DNA of 64,000 nucleotides from positions 1,550,001 to 1,614,000 of the forward strand of contig OOIN01000001.1 of assembly GCA_900323505.1 (NCBI GenBank), written 5' to 3'. The notes under the pieces are model-generated. The model saw only the letters and a list, made by a program, of their open reading frames with translations. It was not told the origin of the DNA and ran no database searches. The stretch is from Ustilago trichophora. Taxonomy: Eukaryota > Basidiomycota > Ustilaginomycetes > Ustilaginales > Ustilaginaceae. This document shows positions 41,812-52,505 of this stretch, piece after piece; position 1 is the stretch's first letter, and the number at the start of each line of letters is the position of its first letter. The position numbers were made by a program, and so were the translations under genes.

Positions 41812-44107
41812 TTTGGATATTGGTTGTTGGGTAGAGTTGTGTGGGAGTGTTTGGGTATGTGTGTTGTGTGATGAGAAGGAGGAGGGATGAAGAGACGATC
41901 AAAGTTGGTGTTTATATCCTTTTCCAGATGGGGGCTGGCTAGGGCTGGCTTGGTGGTCTCAGCTTAGGCACCACGCTCTACCGCCGAAAGGAGCAAGGAA
42001 CGCAGTGTGTGGAGGAGAGACCTAGGGTTCAGGACGGAATGTCGGGGTCTGACCCTTGGGAGCCTCTCTCTGATACGGCTGCTGTACAGCTGTCGCTTGC
42101 TTGCTCGGCTTAGCTCTCCAGTGTCTGCTTGGTTCCCACGGCGATGGGCATAGTCAGACCACAAGTTGTCACTGTGTAGCGAAGCGGAAGAACAAGCTCC
42201 AACTTCCAGCTGCGGCGTTACACAGCGAAAAAAAAAAAAAAACGCACAACTCCGCTCCGCCCATAGTCTTAGCCCCTCTGCCTCCCTGCGTAACGAATGC
42301 ATAACGGGCGAGCGAGACACCTCCCGAGGCACACCGTCACTCTGAATGCTCATCCTGCCGGCCATAGCTGAGGTTCCTTTCCGCAATGGAGCCCGCAGCA
42401 TGTAGCATGGAGCCTCTATTTCTGGCAATCGGAGCACGCACTCAACACGCAGCTAGTCTTGGCTGTTGAACTCTGTCTCCGCGTGTCTCCTTCGGCATCC
42501 ACGTTCGGATGCCTTTTTCCGTCATTGGCGAATGCCGAGCTTTGCATCCCGCTACAGCGCGCGAGACACGGTGTGCTTCTTGGCTCTCGTTCCGGCTTTT
42601 GCTAGCTCGAACAAGCAGCAGCGGCGAAGCGGACGTTTTGAGCTCTGTTTCAACTCAACTTAGATTACAGTTCGAGCTGTCGAGACCATGCAGATGGCTC
42701 ATGCTCATGGTAGGGCAAGGCAGTGCCGGCCAAGCTTCACCTTCACTATACGTCATCGTCACTGGCGCAAACCCATCTCGAGCCGTCAAGTGGCGAATAG
42801 ACGCTAAGGAAACATTGAGTTGGATGTCGTTCTAGACCCTGACGTCGTTGGCAAGCGAGCGAGCAACCGAGAGAGCAATAGCTGGCGGGAAGATGCCGAA
42901 TGCCATCATCTAACTACAGATGTACGACCGAACCCTGTCACATTGGGCTTTTGGGCTTTCACGGCTCGATGTAAGAACTGGTCATGAGTTGGGGAAAGGA
43001 CTATTTCAATGGTTGGGGTTCGCGGAGCGAATGCAAGCCACAGCGCCCAAAGTTGTTGATTCTGTCCATTCCGATTTGTGACGTTCATCGGTCAGCTTTG
43101 TTTCCCCCACGTTTTCCCTCCACTTCCCGCGATGACGTCACAAAAGGCTCGACGTTGTGGTACATCGCGCCCAAATTTAGCAACCGGAAAATGCAATCTG
43201 CAAAATGCACATCGGGCACCTCCAAATAACTATGGCAACCTTGTTTTGACTGGCTTGTAAGCAATATGATGAAGACGGGCTTGCTCTTCGCTACTTACAC
43301 TGCACTGCACCTTGCTCCGACGGTGAACGAGGTGTTGCCCCGATGCAGCTCATTGGGAGACGAGAACAGTAATTCTGGGATGAGCGAGCTGGCTGACGAG
43401 GCATGGTTGTGTAGGACAGCATCAACCCGTGCTCGCTTATCGTTGGTAGAACAGAGATTGATCGACCTCGGCTTTGGGCTCTACAGCGGTACCACTATGG
43501 TGACTAACACAAAAATGGAAACTTCGTCGACCGAGAATCAGGTCCGTCACATTCTCTTTGCCACCTCAGTCCCTGCTAGGCAGCCAGCGGGTGTCAAAGG
43601 CGATTGGGTGATGCAAACACCGCGCTGCGCCGGGCAATCAGCACAGCTTGAGTCATACATGCATGCATGCATGGTCTTCGGACTAGGTGGCTCCGGAGCA
43701 AGTTTGTCAAACGCGGCTCGAGGTAGACAAGGAACATCGAGTCTTATTGGCACGCTAGCTAAGGTGTGTTAGAGAGAGCTTTAATCGTTTGCCGATGGAG
43801 CCTTGGTGCGCCTCTGAGTCAGATGCTTTGTGGGCGTCTGATCGTCGTTCCGTCGGGGCATTCATTGGTCTCGCTTCGTATGGTAACCACAAACAACATC
43901 GTTGTCACATTCTAGGAAAGCTCTCAAGGCCGGCTTCCACATGTACATACTGAAGATGCGTGCAGGCTGGACGATAGGTCTTCGAAATGCTTCTCCAACT
44001 TTAGATGAAACGAGTGCAGCGCATGTGGCGCATGCTTTTGGGTGATGTACAGATCGGGACAGATGCGAATCATTTTTGGCGATGGAATCCTGGTACGAAC
44101 AGACAGC
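41812..44107. other. Intergenic hmp1 upstream region
   Basis: About 2.3 kb. The first 200 bp hold the hmp1 promoter and leader. An A14 run lies at about 42229-42242 and a short CATG repeat at about 43657-43671. Small ORFs occur (for example 43266-43772), but none shows recognisable motifs, and no gene is called. Confidence 0.5.
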
Positions 44108-46351
44108 TCAGTGTTCGTGACCCTCGTGAGCCTCTGGATCTTCGTGATCGGGCCAGTCCTCAAAGCCATCTTCGAAGATCTCCTGCAACTTCTGCTGCTT
44201 GGCCTTGATATCCTTCTTCTTATCGTTCATAACCTTTTCCCACTGCTTCATCTCCTTGTCATTGAGCAAACACTTGTCGAGAGCGGCGCGGAGACGCTCC
44301 TCGCCGCCATCGCGCATGTTCTTACCAATGAGCACGATCTCCTGCCGCCTGTCGCCCCAGGGACCTTCAAAGTCCTTCTTGATCGCGTCGACGATCTCCT
44401 GGTCTTGGGGCCACATCTCTTCGTCCAGCTCGCAGCGCCATCGTGCACCTCCCTGGAGGGTGAGCATGATACCTGCCTGTGACCATTCTCCAAACATGAG
44501 CGGACGCGTTGCAAGCCATACGAAGCCCTTGGAGCGGAGCAAAGGAGCGAATGTCTCGCTGGCGTTCTTAGCTTCGAGTCGGGCTTGTGGGTTGAGTTGA
44601 GGCTGGGCTTCCTCTTCATCCTCGTTCTCATCCTCGACGTCCATCTCGTCTTCTTCTGCACCGTCAGCGTCCTCGTCGCCTTCCTCCATATCTTCATCCT
44701 CGTCCTCGCCATCGTCAATGTACTCGCTCTGGATGACGACGAATACCTCGCGAATCGTCTCCCACAACCGAGCGGTGTGGAAAGGACGACGAGCACGGTA
44801 GACAAAGCTGCCGATACCGTACTCCTCCGTCTCGGGCTTGATCTCCTCATTGAGACTCTTGAGCCATCCGGCACCGAGAGCGGCCTTTTCGTAGCTGAAC
44901 AGGTTGGTGTTGAGGATCTCCTTGAGATCAACACGACTGCGAGTGGTAGGAATGATCTTGGCGTCGGGGTTGAGAAGGCGTACAAATGCCGTAATGCGCT
45001 CTACTTCTTCCTTGCTGACGAGGTCGCACTTGTTGATGAGGATGACGTTGGCAAATTCGAGCTGGTCGGTTTGGAGATCGCTGATGTTGCGGTCATCCTC
45101 CTCGGGAACATCATGATCGTCCTTGTGGCGGTCCACCAGGAAGTCAGTAGTGTTGTAATCGTTGAACAAGTTCACCGCATCGACGACGGTTACACATGTG
45201 TCCAGTTGGGCGACGGCGGGCAGACCACCCTGCTTGAGGATCTTGGCGATCTTTTCGTGCTCCTCCTTCTTCTGTGGATCGGCACGAATTTCATCCTCGA
45301 GCTCCTCAGCCATCTGTCCGTACATGTCGGCAAACTCCTCCGAGAAGGTCTCTGCGACCTGCATGGGCTCAGAGATACCAGTGCTCTCGATGAGGAGGTA
45401 GTCGATGTCTCTGTTCTCAGCCAAGGCGGCTACCTCCTCGAGAAGGTCGCCGCGGAGCGTGCAGCAAATACAGCCGTTTTGCATCTGCACGACTTTCTCT
45501 TCAGCTTGAGTAACGCGGTGGTTGGAGATGAGGGAGGCGTCGATGTTGAGCGCGCCCATGTCGTTGACGACGACGGCGACGCGAAGGCCGTGGTCTCTCG
45601 AAGTGAGGATGTGTTCCAGGAGTGTGGTCTTTCCAGCGCCCAAGAAGCCACTGAGGAGTGTGACGGGGAGGCGGTCGACTCGGGAGCGCTTCTGAGTGGC
45701 GGGTACGACGGCATCCGAGACACGCTTGCTCGACTTGAACTGAGTCGCTTCGAACTTTTTGATGTCGAACTTACCTTCGACGGAGAAAAAAGAGCCGAGG
45801 AAGGAAGCTTCTTTTTGCATCTCGTCCTTTGACCTTGGCTTTCTGTCTTCATCCGCATCGACCTTGAGCTTGGCGTCTTTGTTGAGAAGCTTCTGAGTGT
45901 CGAAGCCCCACTTCTCGAGATGCTCGTAGATGAGGTCGTTTGGCTCAATGTCGCCCTTCCTGCGAGGCAGAATGTGGATGTGTAGATGGGGAACGGTCTG
46001 GCCGGCAGCCTCGCCATCCTGAACGCTGACGGTGACAGCGTCGGCCTCAAAGACCTTTTCAAGCCCCTTTGAAACCTCTTGTACGCTCTGGAAGAGCGAT
46101 GCGACGATCTGCGGTGGGACTTCGGAGAGTCGGTGGTATGGCGTTGTGGGAACGACCAGGACATGTCCCGGTACGATGGGCTTGAGGTTGACAATGGCAG
46201 AGCAAGATGCGTCTGCCGAGCGGTAGAAGACCTGATCGGTCACATCGAAGGATGCGAACTTGATCTGTTCTTTGGCAACGGCCTTGATACCTGCCTTCTT
46301 GCCAGCAGGCACGGCTGGTGCAGCCTTTGGAGATACTGCGATCGGAGCCAT
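44108..46351 (-). CDS. HIT (Ap3A hydrolase-type) - CobW/COG0523 GTPase fusion protein
   Basis: 747 residues in one uninterrupted frame. The ATG at 46349-46351 is preferred for its good context (ACAAGATGG). An upstream in-frame ATG at 46673-46675 would add 108 Arg/Ser-rich residues that could resemble a mitochondrial presequence. Residues about 28-190 are an FHIT/Aph1-type HIT domain with NLKPIVPGHVLVVP and QDGEAAGQTVPHLHIHILPR (catalytic His near 124). Residues about 226-620 form a CobW-type metallochaperone GTPase. Motifs are Walker A GFLGAGKTT (235-243), the metal motif CICC (294-297), ESTGISEP and NKCD. An acidic linker and the CobW C-terminal domain follow. FHIT-type enzymes cleave diadenosine polyphosphates, and CobW/ZNG1-type proteins insert metals, often zinc. 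The two activities in one chain are unusual. The short join (about 190-226) contains a GTAAGT that could be a splice donor. Confidence 0.9.
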   Translation of the reverse strand: MAPIAVSPKAAPAVPAGKKAGIKAVAKEQIKFASFDVTDQVFYRSADASCSAIVNLKPIVPGHVLVVPTTPYHRLSEVPPQIVASLFQSVQEVSKGLEKVFEADAVTVSVQDGEAAGQTVPHLHIHILPRRKGDIEPNDLIYEHLEKWGFDTQKLLNKDAKLKVDADEDRKPRSKDEMQKEASFLGSFFSVEGKFDIKKFEATQFKSSKRVSDAVVPATQKRSRVDRLPVTLLSGFLGAGKTTLLEHILTSRDHGLRVAVVVNDMGALNIDASLISNHRVTQAEEKVVQMQNGCICCTLRGDLLEEVAALAENRDIDYLLIESTGISEPMQVAETFSEEFADMYGQMAEELEDEIRADPQKKEEHEKIAKILKQGGLPAVAQLDTCVTVVDAVNLFNDYNTTDFLVDRHKDDHDVPEEDDRNISDLQTDQLEFANVILINKCDLVSKEEVERITAFVRLLNPDAKIIPTTRSRVDLKEILNTNLFSYEKAALGAGWLKSLNEEIKPETEEYGIGSFVYRARRPFHTARLWETIREVFVVIQSEYIDDGEDEDEDMEEGDEDADGAEEDEMDVEDENEDEEEAQPQLNPQARLEAKNASETFAPLLRSKGFVWLATRPLMFGEWSQAGIMLTLQGGARWRCELDEEMWPQDQEIVDAIKKDFEGPWGDRRQEIVLIGKNMRDGGEERLRAALDKCLLNDKEMKQWEKVMNDKKKDIKAKQQKLQEIFEDGFEDWPDHEDPEAHEGHEH

Positions 46352-47321
46352 CTTGTCTGGTACACTATTCAGCAACGATGATGGCGAGTGGTTGACAAAC
46401 AAAGCACGATGTAGACGTTGCAGTCGAGAAGAATGGTCCGAAGGGGGTAGAAACCTTTTTGAAGGGGTCACAGGAGGCGGCAGCTGTCGAGCGACAACAT
46501 TTGGCTTCTTGTCTATAGCTCTAGTACGCCCTCTCGAACCTTGTGAGCCCGCCGTCAGAAGTAGACTCTTCAGCCGGGACGGGGAAGGTCTTGCGGTCCG
46601 AAGAGAAGATTTTGGTCTGACCAGAAGGGTCGACCATGACGACCTTGCTGGTCGAGCTGCCTTTGCGGCTACCATGTACCGACAGCTGCAGTGTGGGAGA
46701 TCAAGATACCGGAGGAAGCACAAGGGGCCAAGGGTCTCTTCACTCAGGAAGAAGTGTGTACGACGAAGCAATTCTTTGGCTGTCAAACACGGCCAATTCT
46801 TCCCAACGTGGAAAACGGATTTCGTGTGCGGAGACTGACAAAGTGGGGCGGACGAATCCGACGCGGCGAAATCAAAATCACTCTGCTCAAAAGAGAACCC
46901 TTCTGGTCACGACAACCACAACTGTGCTCACTCTTCATCCAATCTCAACGCTCGGATTAGGCTCACCCTTTCCTCGTGTGACGGATCTGAACCGTAGGCT
47001 GCTGATAACCTTAATGCATGGAAGGAAATAGACGACCTTCCAGGTGACAGACTCGTCTTTTCCAGCCGGTAGCGTGCTTTCGCCTTTGTCCGTCCTACGT
47101 CCCACATGAAGAGAAAGCGGCCAATGAAAGGAGAGGCAATGGCAAGCTCACAGTCGCACTTGAAATACAGTACACATCGGGCAACAAGATCAACGATCCG
47201 AGGTATATTGCAATTGAGCAACAGGAACACATAGATATTAGAGGAAAGCTAGGCTGCTCGCCCGGTATCCAAAAGAAGCGAGAGAGAGAGACAAAACTGT
47301 ACAGAAACAAGCAGCACACCC
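46352..47321. other. Intergenic upstream of HIT-CobW gene
   Basis: About 970 bp between tandem minus-strand genes. No separate gene supported. The first 330 bp could encode an N-terminal extension of the HIT-CobW protein. One TACAGTA at 47166. Confidence 0.5.
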
Positions 47322-49384
47322 TCAGGCCTTGCCGGGGCTGATAACAGACTTGAGCTTGGCAAAGCCCGAGTTCTTGAACGACTTGATGCTGCCGCTCTTT
47401 CTGATGCTGTTGCGGTCAGATGCGTCTTCGGTCTTGTAGTCTGTGCCAGCGGCCTTTTCGGTGTTAGGGCCGCTCGTTGCTTGCTTGTAGGTGGGTGCTT
47501 GGCCGTTGCCGTTACCATTGGCAGCAGGTGCAGCAGCAGCCCTACCATTTGAGGAGGGCTCTGCCTTGGCAGCTGCTTCATCGTGCGAGATCACCTTCTC
47601 AGTGTCAGCATTGACGGCCTTTTTCGTCGCCGATGGCGTGGCGACAGGTGCTTCATGGAACGCATCGTCGTCATCGTCATCCGCAGCAACGGCGGCAGCG
47701 CCCGCTCCAGCGGCGGCGGCACCAGCACCAGCACCTGCGGCCGCGTCAGCCTTCTCACCAATTCGCTTCTCCGCCTCAGCGGGGTCGGCACCGCCTTCGA
47801 TTTCAGCAATCTCCTTCTTGAGCGTCTCGACACACGACCTGCGACCGACAACGTGGCGGATGGTCTCGCCGCTCTTCTGCTTGTACTCCCACGTCACAAC
47901 ACCCTGGCCGTCGATCGTGCCGTCGCGGTGGTAGATGGTCTTTCCGCGGAAGTAGGGCTCGTGTTCGAACTGCGCAATGCGAAGCTTCTTGACGAGTAGC
48001 TCTCGCTGCTGCACGACCTGTTTGTCTTGGCCCTTGGTCTCGCACCACTTGCGTGTGACCTTCTCGTACTCTTTGGCGAGCGACATGTAGTTGTTCCACG
48101 TTCGCTTCTTGCCCTCCTCGTCCTTGGTTTGGTCGTTCTCACCCTCGACGGGCTCGACGAACTCGAACTCGCTCGTGTTCTCGCCGCCCATGTTGCTCAG
48201 GAGTCGCTCCTTAGGTACGATGTCGAGGTCCTCAGGCTTCTTGGTGAACTTGACCTTGCTTCGCACGACGGGGTCCAGCATGGGACCGAGGAGTTTCCAG
48301 ATACCGGAGAAGATCCAGGGAGCGTTGTGAATGTAAAGAGTGCCGAGCGATTCAGGGTAGTAGGCCTCGAGACACTTGACGATGAACAGGATACAGTTCC
48401 AGTCCATGTTCCTCAGACCGAAGCCGGTCAGATCAAAGAGGAGCACCACCTTGTCGTTGGGGGGCTGCATGAGCAGACGGAATGACTCCATGGCGTAGAT
48501 GACGTACTTGGACATGGAGGCGCCGGGCTGACCCCAGGTGAAATGCTTCTTGACATGAATGTAGCAGATGGGCTGCTCATTGTCGGTAGTACCCATAGCA
48601 TATGTCTTGCCGCTGCGCTGCTGGTCCAAGAACTTTTCGATGCTTGCGTTGCCGAGGTCACCGTTCTCAGCGAGCTCCTCGACGTTGTTGTCCAGACGCC
48701 ACTTCATGCAACCCGCCATCATGGCAAAGGCACGCGAAACGTCCCACTTTCGTGCTCGGAGGAAACGCAACACGTCTGTGTCTGGGTTATCCATCTTGAC
48801 AAACTTCCAGAACGTGTTCCGCAGTGCCGAGGGACCGTAGGTGTTGAGAAGCTCGTCCAAAGCGGCCTGCTCTTCGCGAGCCTTGAGCTCATCCTTGGCC
48901 TTGTCATCCTTGGGGATACCGGCGCCGTCTGGGCCGGACTTCTTCTCGTCCCAGCCGCCGAGGTTGCCGCCGTTGCCCTTGGCCTGTACGTCAACGCCGT
49001 CATCGTCGGATGCGTTCTCGCAGACCTCGAAGAACTTCATCCAAAGCTCTTGGAGCTTCTCTTCCTGATCCGGTGTCAAGTTGCCTGTGATGTATAAAAG
49101 AGAGCGACACGCCTGTGTCAGTGATGATCACTTTGCAGAAGGACCGGGTGCACCTCAGAGCCACCTCTGAGACGTGCTTTGGAACGTCACTCCGGACGAT
49201 TCTTGCTTCTGGGCGCAACGAGCAGACGGGAAAGCCCCTGTGGGGAAGGTTAAACCGTGCAAACGGTTGCTACAAGCGAGCTCAACAGCTCGACTTGAAG
49301 AAAGCTGTTTACGAAGAAAGCCGTTTACTCACCGACGTAGCCGGGCTGGATCTCAATTTCTTTCTGACCAATCTCGATAACCAT
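47322..49384 (-). CDS. CRAL-TRIO (Sec14-like) lipid transfer protein, Csr1/Sfh2-like
   Basis: Two exons: 49384-49333 and 49084-47322, with a 248-nt intron (GTGAGT donor, ACAG acceptor). The joint restores a Gly codon and the frame, for 604 residues in total. Exon 1 encodes MVIEIGQKEIEIQPGYV. An acidic linker with a CRAL-TRIO N-terminal helical domain follows (LRARKWDVSRAFAMMAGCMKWR). The lipid-binding core is at about residues 180-340 (ICYIHVKKHFTWG; VVLLFDLTGFGLRNMDWNCILFIVKCLEAYYPE; LYIHNAPWIFSGIWKLL; DPVVRSKVKFTK). These motifs match yeast Csr1/Sfh2-type phosphatidylinositol transfer proteins more closely than Sec14 itself. The C-terminal about 180 residues are Ala-rich and basic and have no known domain. 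Likely cytosolic, exchanging phosphatidylinositol or sterol-like lipids between membranes. Confidence 0.9.
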
Positions 49385-51308
49385 GGTGGAAGTGATGGAT
49401 GCCGAACGTCGCTTGCTGGTGTATTGGATGTGATGGGTGAGTTGTGATTGGTGATAGTGTCGGATATGCGGGTCAAATTCCGAGTGTTTGCTGTTGAGCT
49501 GGAATCGCCTTGTACTCTGGAACAAATGGTTTTGCTACGATAAGGGTGAGGTAGGCAGGAGTAAAGAGGGATGGTAGGTACACGAGTTGGTCCGACCGGG
49601 TCTATATATGATCATCAGTGCAGCGAACCTTTGCGCGAAGCGTGGTGGGAGGCGTGCGGAGGCGATCCAAGCGCCTGTGTCATGCCCGCGGCTGCAGAGT
49701 GCAGTGAAGAAAAAGAGGGCTGTACAATGGGGTGAGGCTTGAGTACAAGATCTGGGAATCTGGGAGCGGCGAGAGGCAGAACAAAGAGGCAGGACATGGA
49801 GGGCTGCTTTGGTCTCGCGTGCAGCTCGCTTGTCGCGCACCAAGTGGACAAAAGTGGAGATGGACGAGCTTTGGCCCGCAGCAGCAGCAGCGGCTGCTGT
49901 CGAGCACAGCTGCCGGGAACCGCTGCTTGGTTGACTTGAGCTCCTCCCTTACCAGCTCGACGTGTTGCTCGACGTGTGGACCTGTGTAGTGAGTTTGAGG
50001 TGCCCCGTTCCCCTCGGCATGTCCTGCCTTTCCCTTTCTCCGATCTTGACAAAGAGGTTCTTCTGCACTCAAAGTTGCACGCCACACTGCTGTTACAATG
50101 GATCTGTGTTCAAACGTGAGGGTCATGGCGCGCGCGCGCACACAGCAAACGTGCACAGTACAAGATAGGTTGTGAACGACACATTGTAGAGGCGCACGCT
50201 CGATCTGCATCACAGTCCACCTCGCTAGGGCATCATGAAAGCATGAAAATCTGATGATGATGACAGTGCTTCTTTCAACAAGTTTAGATGTGGCTCGAGC
50301 GGCGGCGTCAAGACACCTTTTTGTTAAAAAAAAAAACTCTCCGCAGCTGTTGTAGAGTGTGGAGAAGCGTCGGCACTGGGATGCCATGAGCCACTGCTCT
50401 GTGCAGGCCTTTGGTTTCAGGATTTTGATCCAAGCAAACATATACTACCTTTTGCTAGCCGAGCTGAGGCCATTAGCCGACTGAATTGTGCAGCTTCAGA
50501 ATGAGATGTGAACGGGACATTTTTTTGATACAGTGCTCATGATCTCTTCCAGCAGAGAGGCCAGCCGAATGTCTGGGTCTCAATCTATGGGAGGCCAAGA
50601 AGGCCCGTAATGCGGATTGGTTCATGTCATTTCGACATTCATGAGGCTATATGAATAGAACAGCTTCATAAGGATACTCGGGTATCATGAGGGCCTGTGT
50701 CTCTAACTACCTCCTTTTGTTCATCTCGAGAGGCCCGAATAGCCATGAGACTATGATTGTCATAGCTGCCGTCTTGACCGGAGCGCTAGCATTGCTGTGG
50801 AAGCAGGCACGACGTGGCGAACCGAGCTGTTGTTGGTTGCCACCATACGGAGGAAGGTTCAACAGTATAGATCTCGTACTGACAGTGGAGTCTCAGTGGT
50901 TAACCGCGGCTGTGAGGTCGATCAAGCAAAGAGAGAGGGTCGAAGCGTAAGACTGACGGTACAGTAGCATCGTTTGGGTCGGACACAATCAGATGAGCGT
51001 AGCGTGCTCCGGGCATTTCCCCGCATTCCGTGACCAAGCCGAGAAAGAGATGGAACGCTGCAGCTGGGCTCTGTGCAATTTGAACGTTGGATTTTAAGAT
51101 TCCGACAAGATATCCTCAAGCTCCGCTGCCAGCTCCAGCGCCACCGACGTCGCCCTTTCCTCTGCTGTTGCCCCCCTGCTAGCTCTCAACAGGCAAATAT
51201 GATCTTCCCCTTGCACACTGCATCGCAGTGCCCTTCGAGAGTCATTCACACGACACACATTTGGCCCACATTTTGTTTCTCTGTAAGATCTTTCTACTTG
51301 ACAAAGCG
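49385..51308. other. Intergenic upstream of the Csr1-like gene
   Basis: About 1.9 kb. The right part borders the 3' end of the JmjC gene. The left part is the Csr1-like promoter. No supported gene. An A10 run lies at about 50326-50336 and a TACAGTA at 50960. Confidence 0.55.
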
Positions 51309-52505
51309 TTACGTGGGTATTGAAAGGCTCGTTTCTTCCAGCTGAATAGCGACCTCGTCAGAGATCTCGTACCACCAATTCAGGCAGAGGCATAGACCAC
51401 GATCGACTGGATCATTGTCGTCGCTTGGCACGAGCTGCCGATCCTGCTGTTGCGCAACATGGTGAAACCAGCCACTTGGCAAGTAGAGCGTCTCGCCCTC
51501 GTGAACACGGATCCGGAGTGGGGGAAGAGCATAGCCGTATTTAGTCTGAGGGTTGTGTTCGCTGCTCAGCGTCCCATGCTCTGCGGTCGTGTTGAGGTCT
51601 CGGTGAACATAGGGTGCGTTGCGATCTGCCTGCTTCGGCAATGTTGGGTCGATGGGAATCCATCTTGTGGTTGCACCTTCCTGATCTGGCTGTAGCTTGA
51701 GCTGCCCTGTGCTTGTATCCTTGACGTACTTGTACACAGGATACTCTTCGTCATCGCATAGGAAACAAGCTTCCGAAGGAGGAAATACCGTAAATTCTTT
51801 CCAACCTCGGATGACAGTGAAGAGATTCTCGTAGTAGTCTCGATGCATCGAGGTGCGTGATGCGGAGGTGCCGATCCAGAGGTTCGTTGCTTCGGGGGCG
51901 TAGCCGATTGCTTCTGTGGCCCACACCAGATCACTGCGCTTCTCTTTCCCCAGACCGGAAGCATCCGAGGCTGTGAATAGTTCCAGATCATGGAGCAGGG
52001 GCGAGAGGTCGCCGTACTCTTGCACGCTCAGGTTCGAGTTCTGAGACTGAAGATAGGCGATTGATTCGCTCTTGGATAGCACCTGCTTCGATAGCCTGTC
52101 AAGTAGCTCAGAGAAAGAAATGCTTTCCTCCAGAGGGAGCGCAAAGACCAATCCATCAGGACCATGCTCTGGGTGCGCAATCAGATCGTCTGCCCTGCCA
52201 TCCGGAGTGACAGCGACGATCACTTTTCGATCGGGCCCCATGCACTCTTCGAGGTAGCTCGTATCCTTCCATCTGGCGAGACACGGACGATCGGTCATAC
52301 AGCCATCGATGAGCACCGGTACATGCTCCTCTATGATCTGCCTGAACTCGTGAGCGGTAGGCGGTTTGGTCAGGCGCACTGGCCAATCTTGCGCTGCATC
52401 TCCCTGTGCAAATGGGATCCCCTGCTGCTCGCGTGATTGAATCGCTCGTCTGCGGAGGAGCAGCAGGAAGGGATCATCCACATCCGCCTCAAAGTGTGTC
52501 TTCAT
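51309..52505 (-). CDS. JmjC/cupin-like dioxygenase, JMJD7-related
   Basis: 398 residues, single exon, ATG at 52503-52505. N-terminal helices precede VPVLIDGCMTDRPCLARWKDTSYLEE, the entry pattern of cupin-type JmjC proteins. The double-stranded beta-helix follows: NLWIGTSASRTSMHRDYYENL with the Fe(II) ligands His221 and Asp223, GWKEFTVFPPSE with the 2-oxoglutarate-side Lys, and LYLPSGWFHHV with the third ligand His348. These residues are all present, so it is likely an active 2-oxoglutarate, Fe(II)-dependent oxygenase. The pattern WIGxxxSxTxxHRDxYEN is characteristic of JMJD7, which hydroxylates lysines on DRG-family GTPases in animals. The substrate here is unknown. No histone-binding domain is present. 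Confidence 0.9.
   Translation of the reverse strand: MKTHFEADVDDPFLLLLRRRAIQSREQQGIPFAQGDAAQDWPVRLTKPPTAHEFRQIIEEHVPVLIDGCMTDRPCLARWKDTSYLEECMGPDRKVIVAVTPDGRADDLIAHPEHGPDGLVFALPLEESISFSELLDRLSKQVLSKSESIAYLQSQNSNLSVQEYGDLSPLLHDLELFTASDASGLGKEKRSDLVWATEAIGYAPEATNLWIGTSASRTSMHRDYYENLFTVIRGWKEFTVFPPSEACFLCDDEEYPVYKYVKDTSTGQLKLQPDQEGATTRWIPIDPTLPKQADRNAPYVHRDLNTTAEHGTLSSEHNPQTKYGYALPPLRIRVHEGETLYLPSGWFHHVAQQQDRQLVPSDDNDPVDRGLCLCLNWWYEISDEVAIQLEETSLSIPT

Noticed and set aside
43266..43772. 168-residue + strand ORF in the hmp1 upstream region
   Set aside because: No motif, mixed composition, no clear leader or splice support. It may be chance.
44585..45832. 415-residue + strand open frame opposite the HIT-CobW gene
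   Set aside because: Mirror of the CobW coding strand. Leu/Val/Asp-rich composition is typical of antisense translation, with no motif.
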